Positions 19,901-27,644 of a stretch of 64,000 bases of DNA are shown here, in pieces (positions within the stretch are counted from its first letter, which is position 1; every line of letters starts with the position of its first letter). The notes beneath the pieces are model-generated. The model did not search any database. It was not told where the DNA came from and was given only the letters and a program-made list of their open reading frames with translations. Position numbers and translations under genes: made by a program. Source of the stretch: Sclerodactyla briareus (taxonomy: Eukaryota > Echinodermata > Holothuroidea > Dendrochirotida > Sclerodactylidae); contig JAODTK010005828.1 of assembly GCA_026419785.1 (NCBI GenBank), positions 248,001 to 312,000 of the forward strand, in the 5' to 3' direction.

Positions 19901-22385
19901 ACTTTTCTCAACGTGGTCAAAGCGCTGACAGATATACCTCATCATAGTGGACTTGTCACACCTGTACTAGTCGTAAAGCATGCCCCTCTTTTGTCCACTC
20001 CCGACACACCATTTCAGTGCACACTTATAGAGTGCCCCGCGAGACTTCCCAATAAGGTGCAGCCACATAAGACACATGCCTCTAATCACACGTCACCAGT
20101 TGCTACAGGTCGACAAGTCTCTTTGAATAGGTATTTTCGGTAGCTTGTTCGTGCCTATCCTGAATGTTCTGCAGCTGCTGGTTCTGCAAGACGTTTCCAT
20201 CTGACTACCACTCTGTTATTGCTCCAACAAAGCTGGAGGAGGAGGATGATGTCATGCTCAGTGTCCTGCTCAGTGGTGTCTTCGCTTCAGATGAGGATGA
20301 TTTGTTCTGCTCAGTGTTATGTCAAGCTTGAGGGATTCTTCCAGAGATTCTTTTGACTCGGGACGAGTCACTCACCTGTGTCAGTATGCGCCTGTATCTA
20401 TGCATAACTGTCGGTAGCACCTGTTCGTACCTATGTCCAAGTGTCTGTACATATCTGCGTCTGTCTGTGCGTACCTATATACAAGTGTCTGTGCATATCT
20501 GCGTCTGTCTATACGTACCTATGTCCAAGTGTCTGTACATATCTGCGTCTGTCTGTGCGTACCTGTGTCCAAGTGTCCGTGCATATCTGCATCTGTCTGT
20601 GCGTACCTGTGTCCAAGTGTCCGTGCATATCTGCATCTGTCTGTGCGTACCTGTGTCCATACCTATGACCTCTGACTCCTCTCCTAATATTTCTCATTGG
20701 TTCTGAACAACCTCTTCACACCACACAACCCACCCCCCCCCCTCTGCCGCTGCATTACTAGCCCTAGCCCCCCCCCCCCCCCCCCCCCCCTCCTCACAAC
20801 ATACATCGAAATTATAGGCTGAAGGGGAACCAGGAGGGAGTCAAACTAATTGACATCTTGTTTCTTAAAGAAAATTGACTATCAAAGTTAAACCCAACAA
20901 GGCCCAAGCAACCTTAGCATCGCTAGACATTCCAGATGGGGGGGGGAAGTAGCGAGGCACAGTGATTTCATAGCAAACACACTGAATACCTTTGTCATCC
21001 CCTTTGTTGATTTTTTTGAAAATTTTTAGTCCTAGATGCAATCTTATACTACATGGCTATCTGCGCAATGAAATTAGTGTCAGGAATATGTTTTATTCAG
21101 AGATTTTTTTTTTAAACCTGGGAGAATATGATTTCCTGTCTGAAATCTCAAAAAATTTCTCCAGGGGGAGATTTGCCCAGATTCACACCGTTTATCATTA
21201 CAGGTCAGCTGAGATTCCTGATTGTTGTTCTCTTCACAGAAGATACCTGGGATACGGTACCGGAGGCCAGTAAGTTACCCTCAGGCAACTCCCCCATCGA
21301 TTCTAGACTGGCTCCAGACGACAGCGAGGCCCAGCCCTCGGACGAGAGCGAGGAGAAAACCCCAAACAGGAACTCCCCGATAAGTCGTTGACCAATCAGT
21401 GGGGGACAATGCAAAAGATGTAACTGACAAAACATTCAAGAGGTGATGACAAGCCGGGCCGGCGTTAAAAGAGGGGGCGACGACAGAGGAGGTTGAGAAA
21501 TCATCAGATAAGGTCAAGGAAATGACGCTCGAGCGAGGGAGGAGGCTGGCGTCCGCCAGGCAAATCGCTACCGACGGAGTCATTCTCAGGGGAGCAGTTG
21601 GCAACAAAGGTTTGTGTTGTTTGTTTGGTTTGTTGATTTTATTTCTCATTCTACCAAAGTAGGGCATAACAAGACCATTTGAGGTAACTCAGTACTATAG
21701 GTAGGACATAACGAGACTATTTGAGGTAACTCAGTACTATAGCTGAAGGTGTCTGTATATTGCTCAATTTCAAGAGGAGTAACGAGCGCTCCGTTCTTCT
21801 CAACTGTTGCAGCGAACAGAGTCACTCAGGTGGGGGTTTCCATGATGTAATATTTAGGGCATATGAAGGAGGGAATGAGCAGAGATTCCAGCAAATAATT
21901 AGCCTGTGCTTCAGCATAGATCCTAAATTCTAAGACATACTTTTGTTTTGTTACATGGTGCGGATTCAATATGTTAAAATCAAAAAAGATCCTATTTTAG
22001 TGTGTGTGGAAGTATTCTGTGAGTTTAATTATATTTGCTGCTTCTTCCTTCCTCGAGACCCTAATTTTTCCCCTGTAATGTAACAACATTTTTGGTTGCC
22101 CTGGTTTTTTTTTACAAACTCTCTGGGAATTCTTCTTGATAATATGAATTGCATTGTACTGTTTGACAGTTAACATGATTCGTCTGAAAATGTTAAAATA
22201 GCGAAACAAGAATCTGCGAAGTTACAAACTTTCCCGCTCATTTCAAGATTCCAGCCTTGTGAGAATGGGAGAAGGGGAGGTTTGGCTGACATCGAGATAA
22301 CCGAGAGGACATAAAAACGCCAGCTGTGCCCATAGCAACCGGGTACGATGATGACGCCGATGATGATTGGGAGAAATGGGAATAG
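81..22385 (+). CDS. BSDC1: BSDC1-like BSD-domain protein, split gene, 5' end outside the window
   Basis: Exons assigned: 81-189, 2627-2743, 16288-16469, 18644-18799, 21240-21609 and about 22240-22385. Read in order they follow vertebrate BSDC1: a Trp-rich N-terminal piece, a helix with IQHDTTHAV (vertebrate VVQHDTACTI), the DPATYCNE motif, the BSD domain with its Phe-Trp pair (PEFWGRYYYKVHQL), an acidic Ser/Pro-rich linker, and an acidic tail ending DDDWEKWE before TAG. BSD domains are small three-helix folds also found in TFIIH p62 and synapse-associated proteins; the function of BSDC1 itself is not well defined. The start codon lies upstream of the window, and about 50 residues between the second and third assigned exons were not located. 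Frame breaks occur near 18665, between 21390 and 21480, and near 22300. Splice sites and domain order are intact, so sequencing indels are more likely than gene death. Confidence 0.85.
190..884 (+). other. BSDC1-like intron, unannotated AT-rich DNA
   Basis: This is intron sequence after the 189 donor. I see no exon-like frame, tandem repeat or recognised element here. Confidence 0.5.
885..1795 (+). mobile_element. Decayed CR1/L2-type LINE, 3' end of reverse transcriptase ORF
   Basis: The fragment begins inside a reverse transcriptase. MYIRSSV followed by LFADDALLYR (near 880-950) is the catalytic FADD region; HISNMAAKATRSLNFLSRNL lies at 1164-1230; and EYASQIWSP through FPRTISRWNKLPPDIAQ at 1291-1716 is the typical C-terminal tail of CR1/Jockey/L2 elements. 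At least three frame changes and several stops lie between these blocks, so it is dead and 5'-truncated. After the stop at 1714-1716 a short 3' tail ends in ACAAGA-type repeats near 1780-1795, as CR1/L2 elements commonly do. It sits in a BSDC1-like intron in the same orientation as the gene. Confidence 0.85.
2027..2222 (-). mobile_element. Inverted-repeat element family A, copy 1 (partial)
   Basis: This segment is the reverse complement of the right halves of the copies at 35.3-35.8 kb and 63.0-63.2 kb. It shares the AAAAGACAACTGCAG end, the TGGAGAATGGAAAACTG block, ACCCCATTTCAATAC, and a CCCGGGAAGTTA block. The opposite terminus is missing or unrecognisable. It contains no coding capacity. 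Confidence 0.75.
2627..2743 (+). CDS. BSDC1: BSDC1-like exon, conserved IQHDT helix
   Basis: The exon has 39 codons with no partial codon at either end, after a CTTCATCCTGCAG acceptor. It reads SAAALSQMSKDLKEFGSTIQ, then HDTTHAVAESATVIGQNLK. This aligns without gaps to the vertebrate segment around KRDLTEFTQVVQHDT. The donor is AAG|GCAAGA, so the following intron uses GC instead of GT. The bases around GC fit the strong consensus typical of GC-AG introns. Confidence 0.88.
2946..2983 (+). other. Possible second copy of a BSDC1 helix exon
   Basis: This short open stretch lies between an acceptor-like CTGGCTTAG and a donor-like CTCAG|GTGATG. It reads SVDALEFLEKNL, close to the vertebrate BSDC1 segment SSEALEFMKRDL, which corresponds to the start of the exon at 2627. 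Its 38 bases would shift frame, so if spliced it would be an alternative exon or a relic of duplication. Chance similarity over 12 residues cannot be excluded. Confidence 0.25.
2984..4018 (+). other. BSDC1-like intron with GT microsatellite and one open stretch
   Basis: A (GT)n tract occupies about 3258-3305. At 3086-3220 a frame of 45 codons opens after TGATTTTCAG (LEALVKMKPAIAEHLLC at its start); it has a usable acceptor but no recognised family. The rest shows nothing I can name. Confidence 0.4.
4019..4310 (+). CDS. Unassigned coding-like exon in BSDC1-like intron
   Basis: Between acceptor TGCTGTCTCAG and donor AAAG|GTGAGG the sequence reads like protein. VQPATVSPSNSLSTSSFFVK comes first, then after an in-frame TGA NPNTHLHQSKREDEETEEGA in the same frame, then after a one-base change DPYLSEQRLTDLTEPERVHG and SYNQDSNVFDQTK up to the donor. 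The charged and Ser-rich composition and the good donor argue for an exon. I do not recognise the protein. It could be an extra exon of the surrounding gene, a nested gene, or a retro-derived fragment. An 83-codon frame is also open on the minus strand over 3873-4124, so the coding strand is not certain. Confidence 0.35.
4320..4400 (+). mobile_element. tRNA-derived SINE head
   Basis: A tRNA-like promoter is visible: A box TCGCTCAGTTGG at 4326-4337 followed by GTAGAGC, and B box GGTTTGAATCCC at 4368-4379. The spacing is close to that of a tRNA gene. The acceptor stem and CCA-end pairing are not convincing, so this looks like a SINE head and not a functional tRNA. The downstream body to about 4450 was not matched elsewhere in the window. 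Confidence 0.5.
4450..5490 (+). other. BSDC1-like intron with GT-rich dispersed repeat piece
   Basis: Around 5028-5320 the words CGCCTGAACAAAGTTTGG and GTCACACTTTCTTGTTA recur at 25.93-26.02 kb, so this is a diverged copy of that repeat. The ORFs here are short and without protein character. Confidence 0.45.
5500..5981 (+). repeat. Degenerate AT-rich tandem repeat ending in poly-A
   Basis: The phrase AAATATCTCAAT and relatives (TCAATTATTTGATGCTCCATG, TCAATGGTTGTGGCATTTAATG) recur roughly every 60-80 bases together with GAATG and GTAGTGAATC words. This suggests an old, much-decayed tandem array. A run of 18 A lies at 5964-5981 just before the large minisatellite region. Confidence 0.35.
6335..10720. 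repeat. Large 56-bp minisatellite, roughly 78 copies
   Basis: The repeat unit contains GAGCTTTTTGGAGATAACTT, GGGACTGAGAGGTATAAGTA and GCCTGCTGAACCCTTT. The spacing of successive GAGCTTTTTGG words in clean stretches (9927 to 9983) is 56 bases. The array runs for about 4.4 kb without other sequence. Copies vary at a few sites (GATAAC/GGTAAC, TATAAG/TTTAAG/TATTAG, CCTGCTGAA/GCTGTTCAA) and carry many one-base deletions. Because 56 is not divisible by three, the minus-strand ORFs of 100-190 codons here, with SPKLSPKSSKG-like peptides, are by-products of the repeat and not genes. The array sits inside a BSDC1-like intron. Confidence 0.95.
10721..11300 (+). other. Unique intron sequence
   Basis: No repeat or exon recognised. 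A 93-codon minus-strand frame at 10850-11131 has no family signature and no supporting splice sites that I trust. Confidence 0.4.
11300..13460. repeat. AGGTCA-rich dispersed/tandem repeat block
   Basis: The block has two parts. At 11870-12820 three diverged copies share a core of ATGCAACTCCTCCCACCAGC (11956), ATGCATTTCTTCCCGCAAAC (12255) and AGCATCTCCTCCCACAGC (12700), each followed by a TTTCTTCAAAGTTA-like tail and preceded by GGTCCCACTTGGGCC-type words. At 12880-13460 about 150-200 bp units each carry AAGGTCAAGGTCAAA or a close variant plus an ATTGNGAAATG...CTTCTC segment. The spacing is irregular. It lies wholly in the largest BSDC1-like intron, and ORFs across it look random. Confidence 0.7.
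13474..13490. repeat. Poly-C run (17)
   Basis: An uninterrupted C17 run followed by T-rich sequence, at the edge of the AGGTCA-rich block. Confidence 0.9.
13867..13911. repeat. Poly-G tract, 31 uninterrupted G
   Basis: GGAGGC, G7, A, then 31 G at 13881-13911. Such tracts can fold into G-quadruplexes on this strand and are prone to length error. The poly-Gly reading frame across it is an artefact. Confidence 0.95.
14350..15010 (-). repeat. Dispersed repeat family D, tandem units in reverse orientation
   Basis: About 200-300 bp units repeat the order AACACGATAACTCAACCC, GATGGATGAAGCTCA, ATGATGAGTACATGA and CAGNNNGAGGTCA-like words (14400-14520, 14700-14830, 14930-15010). The reverse complement of the same order is found at 34.5-34.76 kb and 56.45-57.1 kb. 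Confidence 0.75.
15294..15452 (+). other. Open frame of 52 codons, possible exon or transposon remnant
   Basis: From just after a TAA at 15291 the frame reads AFFGFPDDDFNDERKCVIRD, then PIGGVRSGQEAVQKATQALP and RILKRALKRSFFK before TAA. The composition is protein-like, but I recognise no family. It does not resemble the missing part of BSDC1. It may be a mobile-element fragment. Confidence 0.25.
15455..16287 (+). other. BSDC1-like intron, nothing recognised
   Basis: No repeat, exon or element seen up to the acceptor at 16287. Confidence 0.45.
16288..16469 (+). CDS. BSDC1: BSDC1-like exon, first half of BSD domain
   Basis: The exon starts after CTTTGTTTCAG, uses two bases to complete a codon, then has 60 codons. 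Key residues are QVDPATYCNE, then AYHEWLEG and GGTISDYWG, ending HSM. The vertebrate protein has SDPATYCNE and a comparable Trp-containing helix here. The donor is ATG|GTTTAG. Joined to the next exon it reads HSM-VPAAVS, matching the vertebrate KMVPAAVS, which confirms the junction. Confidence 0.88.
16470..18643 (+). other. BSDC1-like intron with poly-C and a CpG-richer segment
   Basis: Contains a C26 run at 17139-17164, a shorter C run near 17830, and a stretch at about 18280-18560 with unusually many CG dinucleotides. The Ser/Thr/Pro-rich plus-strand ORFs at 16.7-17.3 kb straddle the poly-C run and show no domain. Confidence 0.5.
18644..18799 (+). CDS. BSDC1: BSDC1-like exon, second half of BSD domain, one frame break
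   Basis: The exon starts after a C-rich acceptor ending CCCCAAG and ends at GATGAAG before GTATGG. It opens VPAAVS and then must change frame near 18665 to read PEFWGRYYYK, VHQLDQDEARRNALK and ERAEMTSS. The frame change equals one missing base next to a run of C. The EFW pair is the most conserved feature of BSD domains. With the missing base restored, the exon ends one base into a codon, which fits the start of the next exon. Confidence 0.85.
18932..18990 (+). mobile_element. Possible tRNA-derived SINE head
   Basis: ATTTAGTTCAGCTGGTGAAGC resembles an A box, and GAGTTTGAGTCAATTC about 30 bases on resembles a degraded B box. No cloverleaf can be drawn with confidence. Confidence 0.3.
19000..20420 (+). 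other. BSDC1-like intron, nothing recognised
   Basis: No exon or repeat identified. The 111-codon minus-strand frame at 19469-19804 has no family character. Confidence 0.4.
20423..20668. repeat. 44-bp tandem repeat, about 5.5 copies
   Basis: The unit contains GTACCTATGTCCAAGTGTCT and GTRCATATCTGCGTCTGTCT. CAAGTGTCT recurs at 20438 and 20482, giving 44 bases. Overlapping Cys/Val/Ser-rich plus-strand and His/Thr/Asp-rich minus-strand ORFs here are repeat artefacts, since 44 is not a multiple of three. Confidence 0.93.
20768..20790. repeat. Poly-C run (23)
   Basis: An uninterrupted C23 run after a C-rich stretch at 20730-20742, in the intron before the 21240 exon. Confidence 0.9.
21240..21609 (+). 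CDS. BSDC1: BSDC1-like exon, acidic Ser/Pro-rich linker
   Basis: The exon starts after GTTCTCTTCACAG and completes a Glu codon. It reads EDTWDTVPEASKLP, then an acidic Ser/Pro-rich stretch with DDSEAQPSDESEEKTP up to 21391. Reading then moves through two further frames (VGDNAKDVTDKTFK, then TTEEVEKSSDKVKEM) to a candidate donor AAG|GTTTGT at 21610. The composition suits the disordered, low-conservation linker of BSDC1. The exact 3' boundary is less certain than the 5' boundary because of the frame breaks. Confidence 0.65.
21659..21742. repeat. 42-bp duplication
   Basis: Two adjacent 42-base copies containing TTTGAGGTAACTCAGTACTA differ at three positions. They lie just after the candidate donor at 21610. 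Confidence 0.9.
22240..22385 (+). CDS. BSDC1: BSDC1-like terminal exon with acidic Trp tail
   Basis: The end is clear: ATGYDDDADDDWEKWE followed by TAG at 22383-22385, like the vertebrate ending VEWEDWE. Upstream the segments EWEKG and DIEITE resemble the vertebrate DWEKDFDLDMTEEE block, but they need two one-base corrections near 22270-22305. The acceptor is ambiguous; CTCATTTCAAG at about 22245 is the best candidate. An ATTAAA at 22874-22879 is a possible but unproven polyadenylation signal. Confidence 0.7.
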
Positions 22386-23429
22386 TGGATGCAATGTTGG
22401 GTTGTGGAAACACTGGATTTGTGGGCTATATGTGGGATATGTTGTGGCTCAGGTTAATGGGGGGTTTTAATCATCCAACCAGCATTAACATTTTGTTATC
22501 GAAGGAATTAGGTACTTCTTGAAAAACCATGCTGGGTATATGCTAAAAATTATTGTGCATTGTGGAAAGCTGGCTCAATGGGTCTCCTTCACTACTGGTC
22601 ATATGATCATTGTAGGAATATATCCCCAAAAATAGTGACCAAATGTTGTAATGAATAATGGGGAGTCATTGTAGTGGGGACGGTCGCCCAGTTGGTCTTC
22701 ACATGGCTGGACTAGACAATCATACTGCATTGCAGTATTGGATTATATTTGTTAATCAAGTCACAGATTAGCCTGTTTTCTCTGGACAGAGGCACTTCAC
22801 AGGGCCAGTCTGAAGGCATTATGAAGCACTGCAATGTTTGTTATATTCATGCAAGTGCTGTACAGCAATAGTAATTAAATCAGATCTCTTTTGATGTGCA
22901 TACATAAGTATATAATCAGTTATAAACCAACTTTTTTTGCTGCATGTACTACATGAATTAACCTTTCAATGCTCGATATATATTCTACATAAGGGCTTCC
23001 CAGCGCGGCCATCTATTTTCGGATACAAGCCACTTTTGAGCTCTTAGTAGTCTTCCATAAACGATTTGCAAAGAAATGCATTCCATCAAAACTGCAATGA
23101 ATTGTTCAGGACTGAATGTTATTTCTCATGGTACTAAAAGGTCTCCTTCCTTCTCTATCTACCCCCATTATTGCGACTGACTGTTTACACTCAAGATCCT
23201 TCAACACATGATGGGCTGTGTTGACTTTTTATGTGGTGTTAGATCAAAGTTTAAAATATCCCTCCTGTTATGTATAAAACTGATTGAAAGATCATCTGTG
23301 ATCCTTCAATGACATGAGAGAGGGAGGGGGCTGCTCGAATCAATCACTGATTCATCATTTCAGCCCAAAACTGCTATTTAGAACCATGGTGTAGTGCAGA
23401 GGTTAGATTTGGTGTGGAATAAGGGGCCC
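22386..23429. other. 3' flank of the BSDC1-like gene
   Basis: Probable 3' UTR and intergenic DNA. No AATAAA is seen close to the stop; ATTAAA occurs at 22874. No other feature is recognised. Confidence 0.4.
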
Positions 23430-23600
23430 CCTCTGTAACCATCTGGACAGTTGGGATCTTCCAAGTCATAGTGGGGGAATCACGTAGGCATTCTCTACGT
23501 CCTTCAGACTAGTGGTCCTCAGATGTGAACGATCATCTCATATCATTCAAGTGTCCTGACACCTGTTGCTTAGGGGAGACCCGCTCACAGAAAGGTTTGG
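23430..23600 (+). repeat. Dispersed repeat family E, copy 1
   Basis: CTCTGTAACCATCTGGACAG through TTGCTTAGGGGAGACCCGCT is repeated, with small differences, at 26091-26260. A G-rich run follows directly. Confidence 0.85.
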
Positions 23601-23605
23601 GTGGT

Positions 23606-25760
23606 TGGGGTGGGGGGGGGGGGGGACTCCCACCAGTCGGCGGTCCCACTCGTTCCATCTGGGAAAAAGTATTAATTCCAGGAAGCTCTTTACCAGGGAA
23701 TGAATGGAATCCAGGACAGGGTCCTGCTGCTTGCCAGTAGCAAGCTTGTACAGTGTGCATCAAGCACATTCCATTTCTAGTCAAGGGTCTATTTGTTAGG
23801 TGCTGTCAACATCTACTATCCCCGCCAAAATTGTTGGCACAACTCTTCCCGTAATACCATGATATTTGGAGCTGGGACAGTCCATTTGGCCGGAGGCCAT
23901 GTAACAGACCACCCTCCCCCGTTTCAATGTTGGGGAATGCTCTTAGAATAATGACACTAATAGCAGTCGGGGCACAGGGGTTTGGCAGTACGTGCAGTTT
24001 TGTTCCAACTACTTTTGGCGGGGATTGTAGATGCTGCGCTCTTTGCAAGCTGGGGATCTCTTCACCCAGGTACACAAAATACAGCCATGACTTTGAAGGG
24101 GGGGGGGGGGGTCAACAGAGATGGTTTTCCCTGCTCCTGTTCCATGTGCTGAGTGGCCAGCACCTCACAAACTCATTCATGGAATAGGGAATTAAAATAA
24201 TCAGCAGACATGAGGCAAATTGATGCCTGCGATGCTGATTAACACCACCTTCCTTCCAACCCACCACAAAGCGCCCTAACATCTATTTGCACCCACATCA
24301 GAGTAACATCTGTGGAATGGATCAGCTTGCTGGTTTCTCGCTGCCCATTGGTCCTGGACCAAACTGCACATCTCGTATCTGGGCGGCAACCGGGCATGAT
24401 AGGTAAACAGATGCTGCTGGTAGGTTACACCATAGCCCCCTTCCCCCCTAAAAAAAAAACTCTTTATGACTCCATGGTTATCCACAAACACTCTGTGCCA
24501 TATGCAGGTTGGTTGGAGGTGGTGATTGTGGCCACCGCCACCCAGAGTTTTCCCTTCATTACACACTTGCTGGGAAAGATGTAACTCAGTACCATTGCCC
24601 GCCCCCAGCATGGTGATTTTCCCCACATTGTCCCTCTCTTCACAGCTCACAAGGGGAAAAAAATATTCAAGACTGGGACAAAACAACTGCAACTGGCAAC
24701 CCCACCATATGATGGTTGCTGAGTGATTCAGCAGTGATTCAACTGTTTCAATGCTTCTTTGTTTGGGTTGTCAAGATTTTGTTCTCATTCCAGAAAGAAC
24801 GTGTTCATTTATTAATTGTTCGCTCTGGGTTTTTGTTATGCTTATGTGTATATTGTATGATAGAAATTAGTATCCTGTTAAGAAACAACTTCTTTGCTGA
24901 ACCAGTGATTCCTAGGGAAAAAAAGATAATTTAATGGCCTTTCTTGGCAGATGACAATGGACTGTTCTGCCTAGAATTAAAATATCATGAGGTCAATTTT
25001 ATAGCTGTATATATTGATAATTTCTAAATGAAGAAAGAAGTCAACTTCTCATCCAAAGTGTCACTGTTGTCTCATTCGTTCTGAATCTTTCCATGTGCAT
25101 CCCTCCGATAGTTTTGTAAATTATTTGTTTTCAAAAGGTGCAAAGTAAATCCAGGTGAGAGGGCAGACTTCGAAGTTCGATCAGGTTCTCACTTTGCAGC
25201 ATTGGATGCAGTGAGATGTCTAAGAGCAACACTCCGGAGGCAAAGTGTATCTTTTTAAGTAAAAGCCATATTTTTTGATTCATGAAACTGATTTCCAGTA
25301 AACCAGCATAGTTAAAACTGTGCAATCAGGATAACCACAACAACACCACAAGGGATCAATACAAATATCGAGTTTGATCTGAGTGTAGGCAAAATGTAAA
25401 TTTGGTTAAGATCTGATGCTAAATTTCAGTTGGAGCAGGCCAGGCTACGAGCAAATTCGCTTCTCTTTGCCTCGTGGGCACAAAGTTCCAGAAGAGACTC
25501 GATAGCCGTTTGTATGTGTTATCGGATTGGTAAACATAATCTGATTAGATTGCGGGCATAAAAGTCACTGATTAATCTTGCGTAACGGTGTAAATGGGGT
25601 GAAGATAGGGAAGGGGCTCTTGGTGCTTTTATAATATGCTTATTACCAATATGCTCTTTTATCCTCTAAGGATAGTTGAAAGTTCTAAAACACTGAAAAC
25701 GACCACTGAGTTTGAAAATGGCAGTCCAAGAACTCTTTTCCTAAGGCTTTGTTTGACACC
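23606..25760. other. Intergenic DNA, no gene recognised
   Basis: G-rich or C-rich runs occur near 23610, 24100 and 24450. The 138-codon minus-strand frame (24276-24692) and its plus-strand shadows have no recognisable domain. Confidence 0.4.
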
Positions 25761-25768
25761 TTCTACTT

Positions 25769-25922
25769 AAGTTCCATTCAGCCATTCTTTCATGTCCTCC
25801 TTTCCAGCCACGAAGCTCCTCATACTGTAGTAATCTATTGTATTGACTGATAAAAGGGCTACAATTGGGAAAAAATCTGTTGAAACGATAGTGTAGGTCA
25901 AAATTTGTAATCTCATGGAATA
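25769..25922 (+). mobile_element. Inverted-repeat element family B, copy 1 (3'-truncated)
   Basis: It begins with AAGTTCCATTCAGCC, then shares TTTCATGTCCTCCTTTCCAG, TGTATTGACTGATA, AAATCTGTTGAA and GGTCAAAATTTGTAAT in order with the full copies at 42.7 and 53.1 kb. The right terminus is absent; a different repeat starts near 25935. Confidence 0.8.
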
Positions 25923-25984
25923 GTTTTTTTTTTATCTCGCCTGAACCAAGTTCAGGAAGAGACTCAGCGATCACTTTTTCACGT

Positions 25985-26371
25985 TTGTGTGTGTGTCACA
26001 CTTTCTTGTTAGCAGGATTTCTCACAAACCGTGAGGCCGATTATCACAAAATTTTGTGAGTAGCACTGGGGGGGGTACAAGAACTCTCCACTCTGTAACC
26101 ATCTGACAGTTGGTATCTTCCAAGTCCTAGTGGGGGAATACCGTAAGGCAATTCTCTACGTCCTTCAGACTAGTCGTCCTCACAGTGAACGATCATCTCA
26201 TATCATTCAAGTTTCCTGACCTGTTGCTTAGGGGAGACCCGCTCAAATAAAGGTTGTGGGTCACTTTGGCGTGTGTGTGTCACACTTTCTTGTTAGCAGG
26301 ATTTCTCACAAACCGTGAGGCCGATTATCACAAAATTTTGTGAGTAGCACCGGGTTGGGTGTACAAGAACT
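25985..26371 (+). repeat. Direct duplication flanking repeat E, copy 2
   Basis: About 101 bases at 25985-26085 (GTGTGTCACACTTTCTTGTT to GTACAAGAACT) recur almost exactly at 26271-26371. Between them lies the second copy of family E (26091-26260). The period is 286 bases. This is a recent tandem duplication or an insertion with a long target duplication. Confidence 0.88.
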
Positions 26372-27644
26372 GATTAGATTAGTCATTAAGTTGGGTAATT
26401 AGCCTATTATCATGTAATTTATTGTTTAAGCCGTTAGCAAGATTACGCAAGAACCAGATGTGCTACAGTGATGTAGTTTGGCATGTAGGACCTGGATGAC
26501 TAGTAGATGAACTGATTAGATTTTCAGCCTAGAATAAGCTAATAAAGTGGTCTAAATGCATAATTTATGCAAATTTTTCAAGTAATGTCGGGGTCACTGG
26601 AGGTCATTTAATGTGTCTAATTTATGAAACTGAACTTGGTAAATTGCCTCAATTTTGCCATATTATTATTAATTTCTTTAAGTTTGATGTTGTTACCTTA
26701 ACTCTCTGAAGAAGCACCAATCCTTAGGGATATCATGGGGTATTACACAAGACAGGCGGCCATTAAAAAGGGTTTCCTAAATGTTGTAACTTGTTGAACC
26801 GAATTGATTCATTATGATAGAAGCGCACCATTCGAGAACACATGAGCATGTGCATTTATAAAAAACATTTGATTCAACAGTCCAGGTATTGTATCAAGCA
26901 GCACAGCCTCTCACACGATAGCGACTAAGAACCTGGCATGCTAACATGATGAACCCCTTACCGGCACTACCCAGGAGGCAGTTTAGTAACGACTACTACA
27001 CCCTGGCAGCCAAAACGCAGCGGGCCTACTTTCATTAAACTCGCAGGAGAGAAACCCACTTTAACGTGGGTGACGTGGAACATTCAACATCAATGGGATT
27101 AAACGTGGAGCTCTACTGACTGAGCTAATTTGCACCTCTGGTAGCTAGCCGCCATCCATAGCAAATGTTCAAGGCGCGTGACACTAAGGAGTAAGGACAC
27201 AACATTTGATCTAATCAAGGTCAAACTTGTTCGAATATAGGGTAGGCTGTGCCTATATTAGGACAGGGCTCCAATTAAAATGAATCTGGTATAAAAGTAT
27301 CATAAAAACAGTCATCTGTATCATAACATTGATTATCAACTTATAAGAACAACAACTGCTGCTGTTATCTTTATAGTCCCACGTGTTGGAAGATGAATCA
27401 GGCTCCTGAAAATATGGTCATGTAAATTATGAATGAACTTCTTTGAAACTTCTAATCAACTGAGGAGGCAGGCGTAGAACTTATCCTAGCCTATTAGCCT
27501 ATAATTCGCCCCTGAGACTGTTGATTACGACACCTATCTGACAAATGCGAGAGAGTTTGTTGGCATAGTAGCCCCCATGTGGTCATCACTTCTATTAACA
27601 AATCGTAATATGATACAAGAGTTGAGGAACCACAGACCTGTTAA
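26372..27644. other. Intergenic DNA with possible reversed tRNA-like head
   Basis: On the minus strand, 27105-27150 reads GCAAATTAGCTCAGTCAGTA then GAGCTCC, an A-box-like tRNA start. A matching B box is doubtful. Nothing else is recognised. Confidence 0.3.

Noticed and set aside
20353..20706. Cys-rich plus-strand ORF up to 117 codons and His/Thr-rich minus-strand ORFs
   Set aside because: Produced by the 44-bp tandem repeat. Five frames are open at once, which is a low-complexity effect.
21281..21667. Minus-strand ORF of 128 codons
   Set aside because: Shadow of the BSDC1-like linker exon, which is supported by exon phase and family features on the plus strand.
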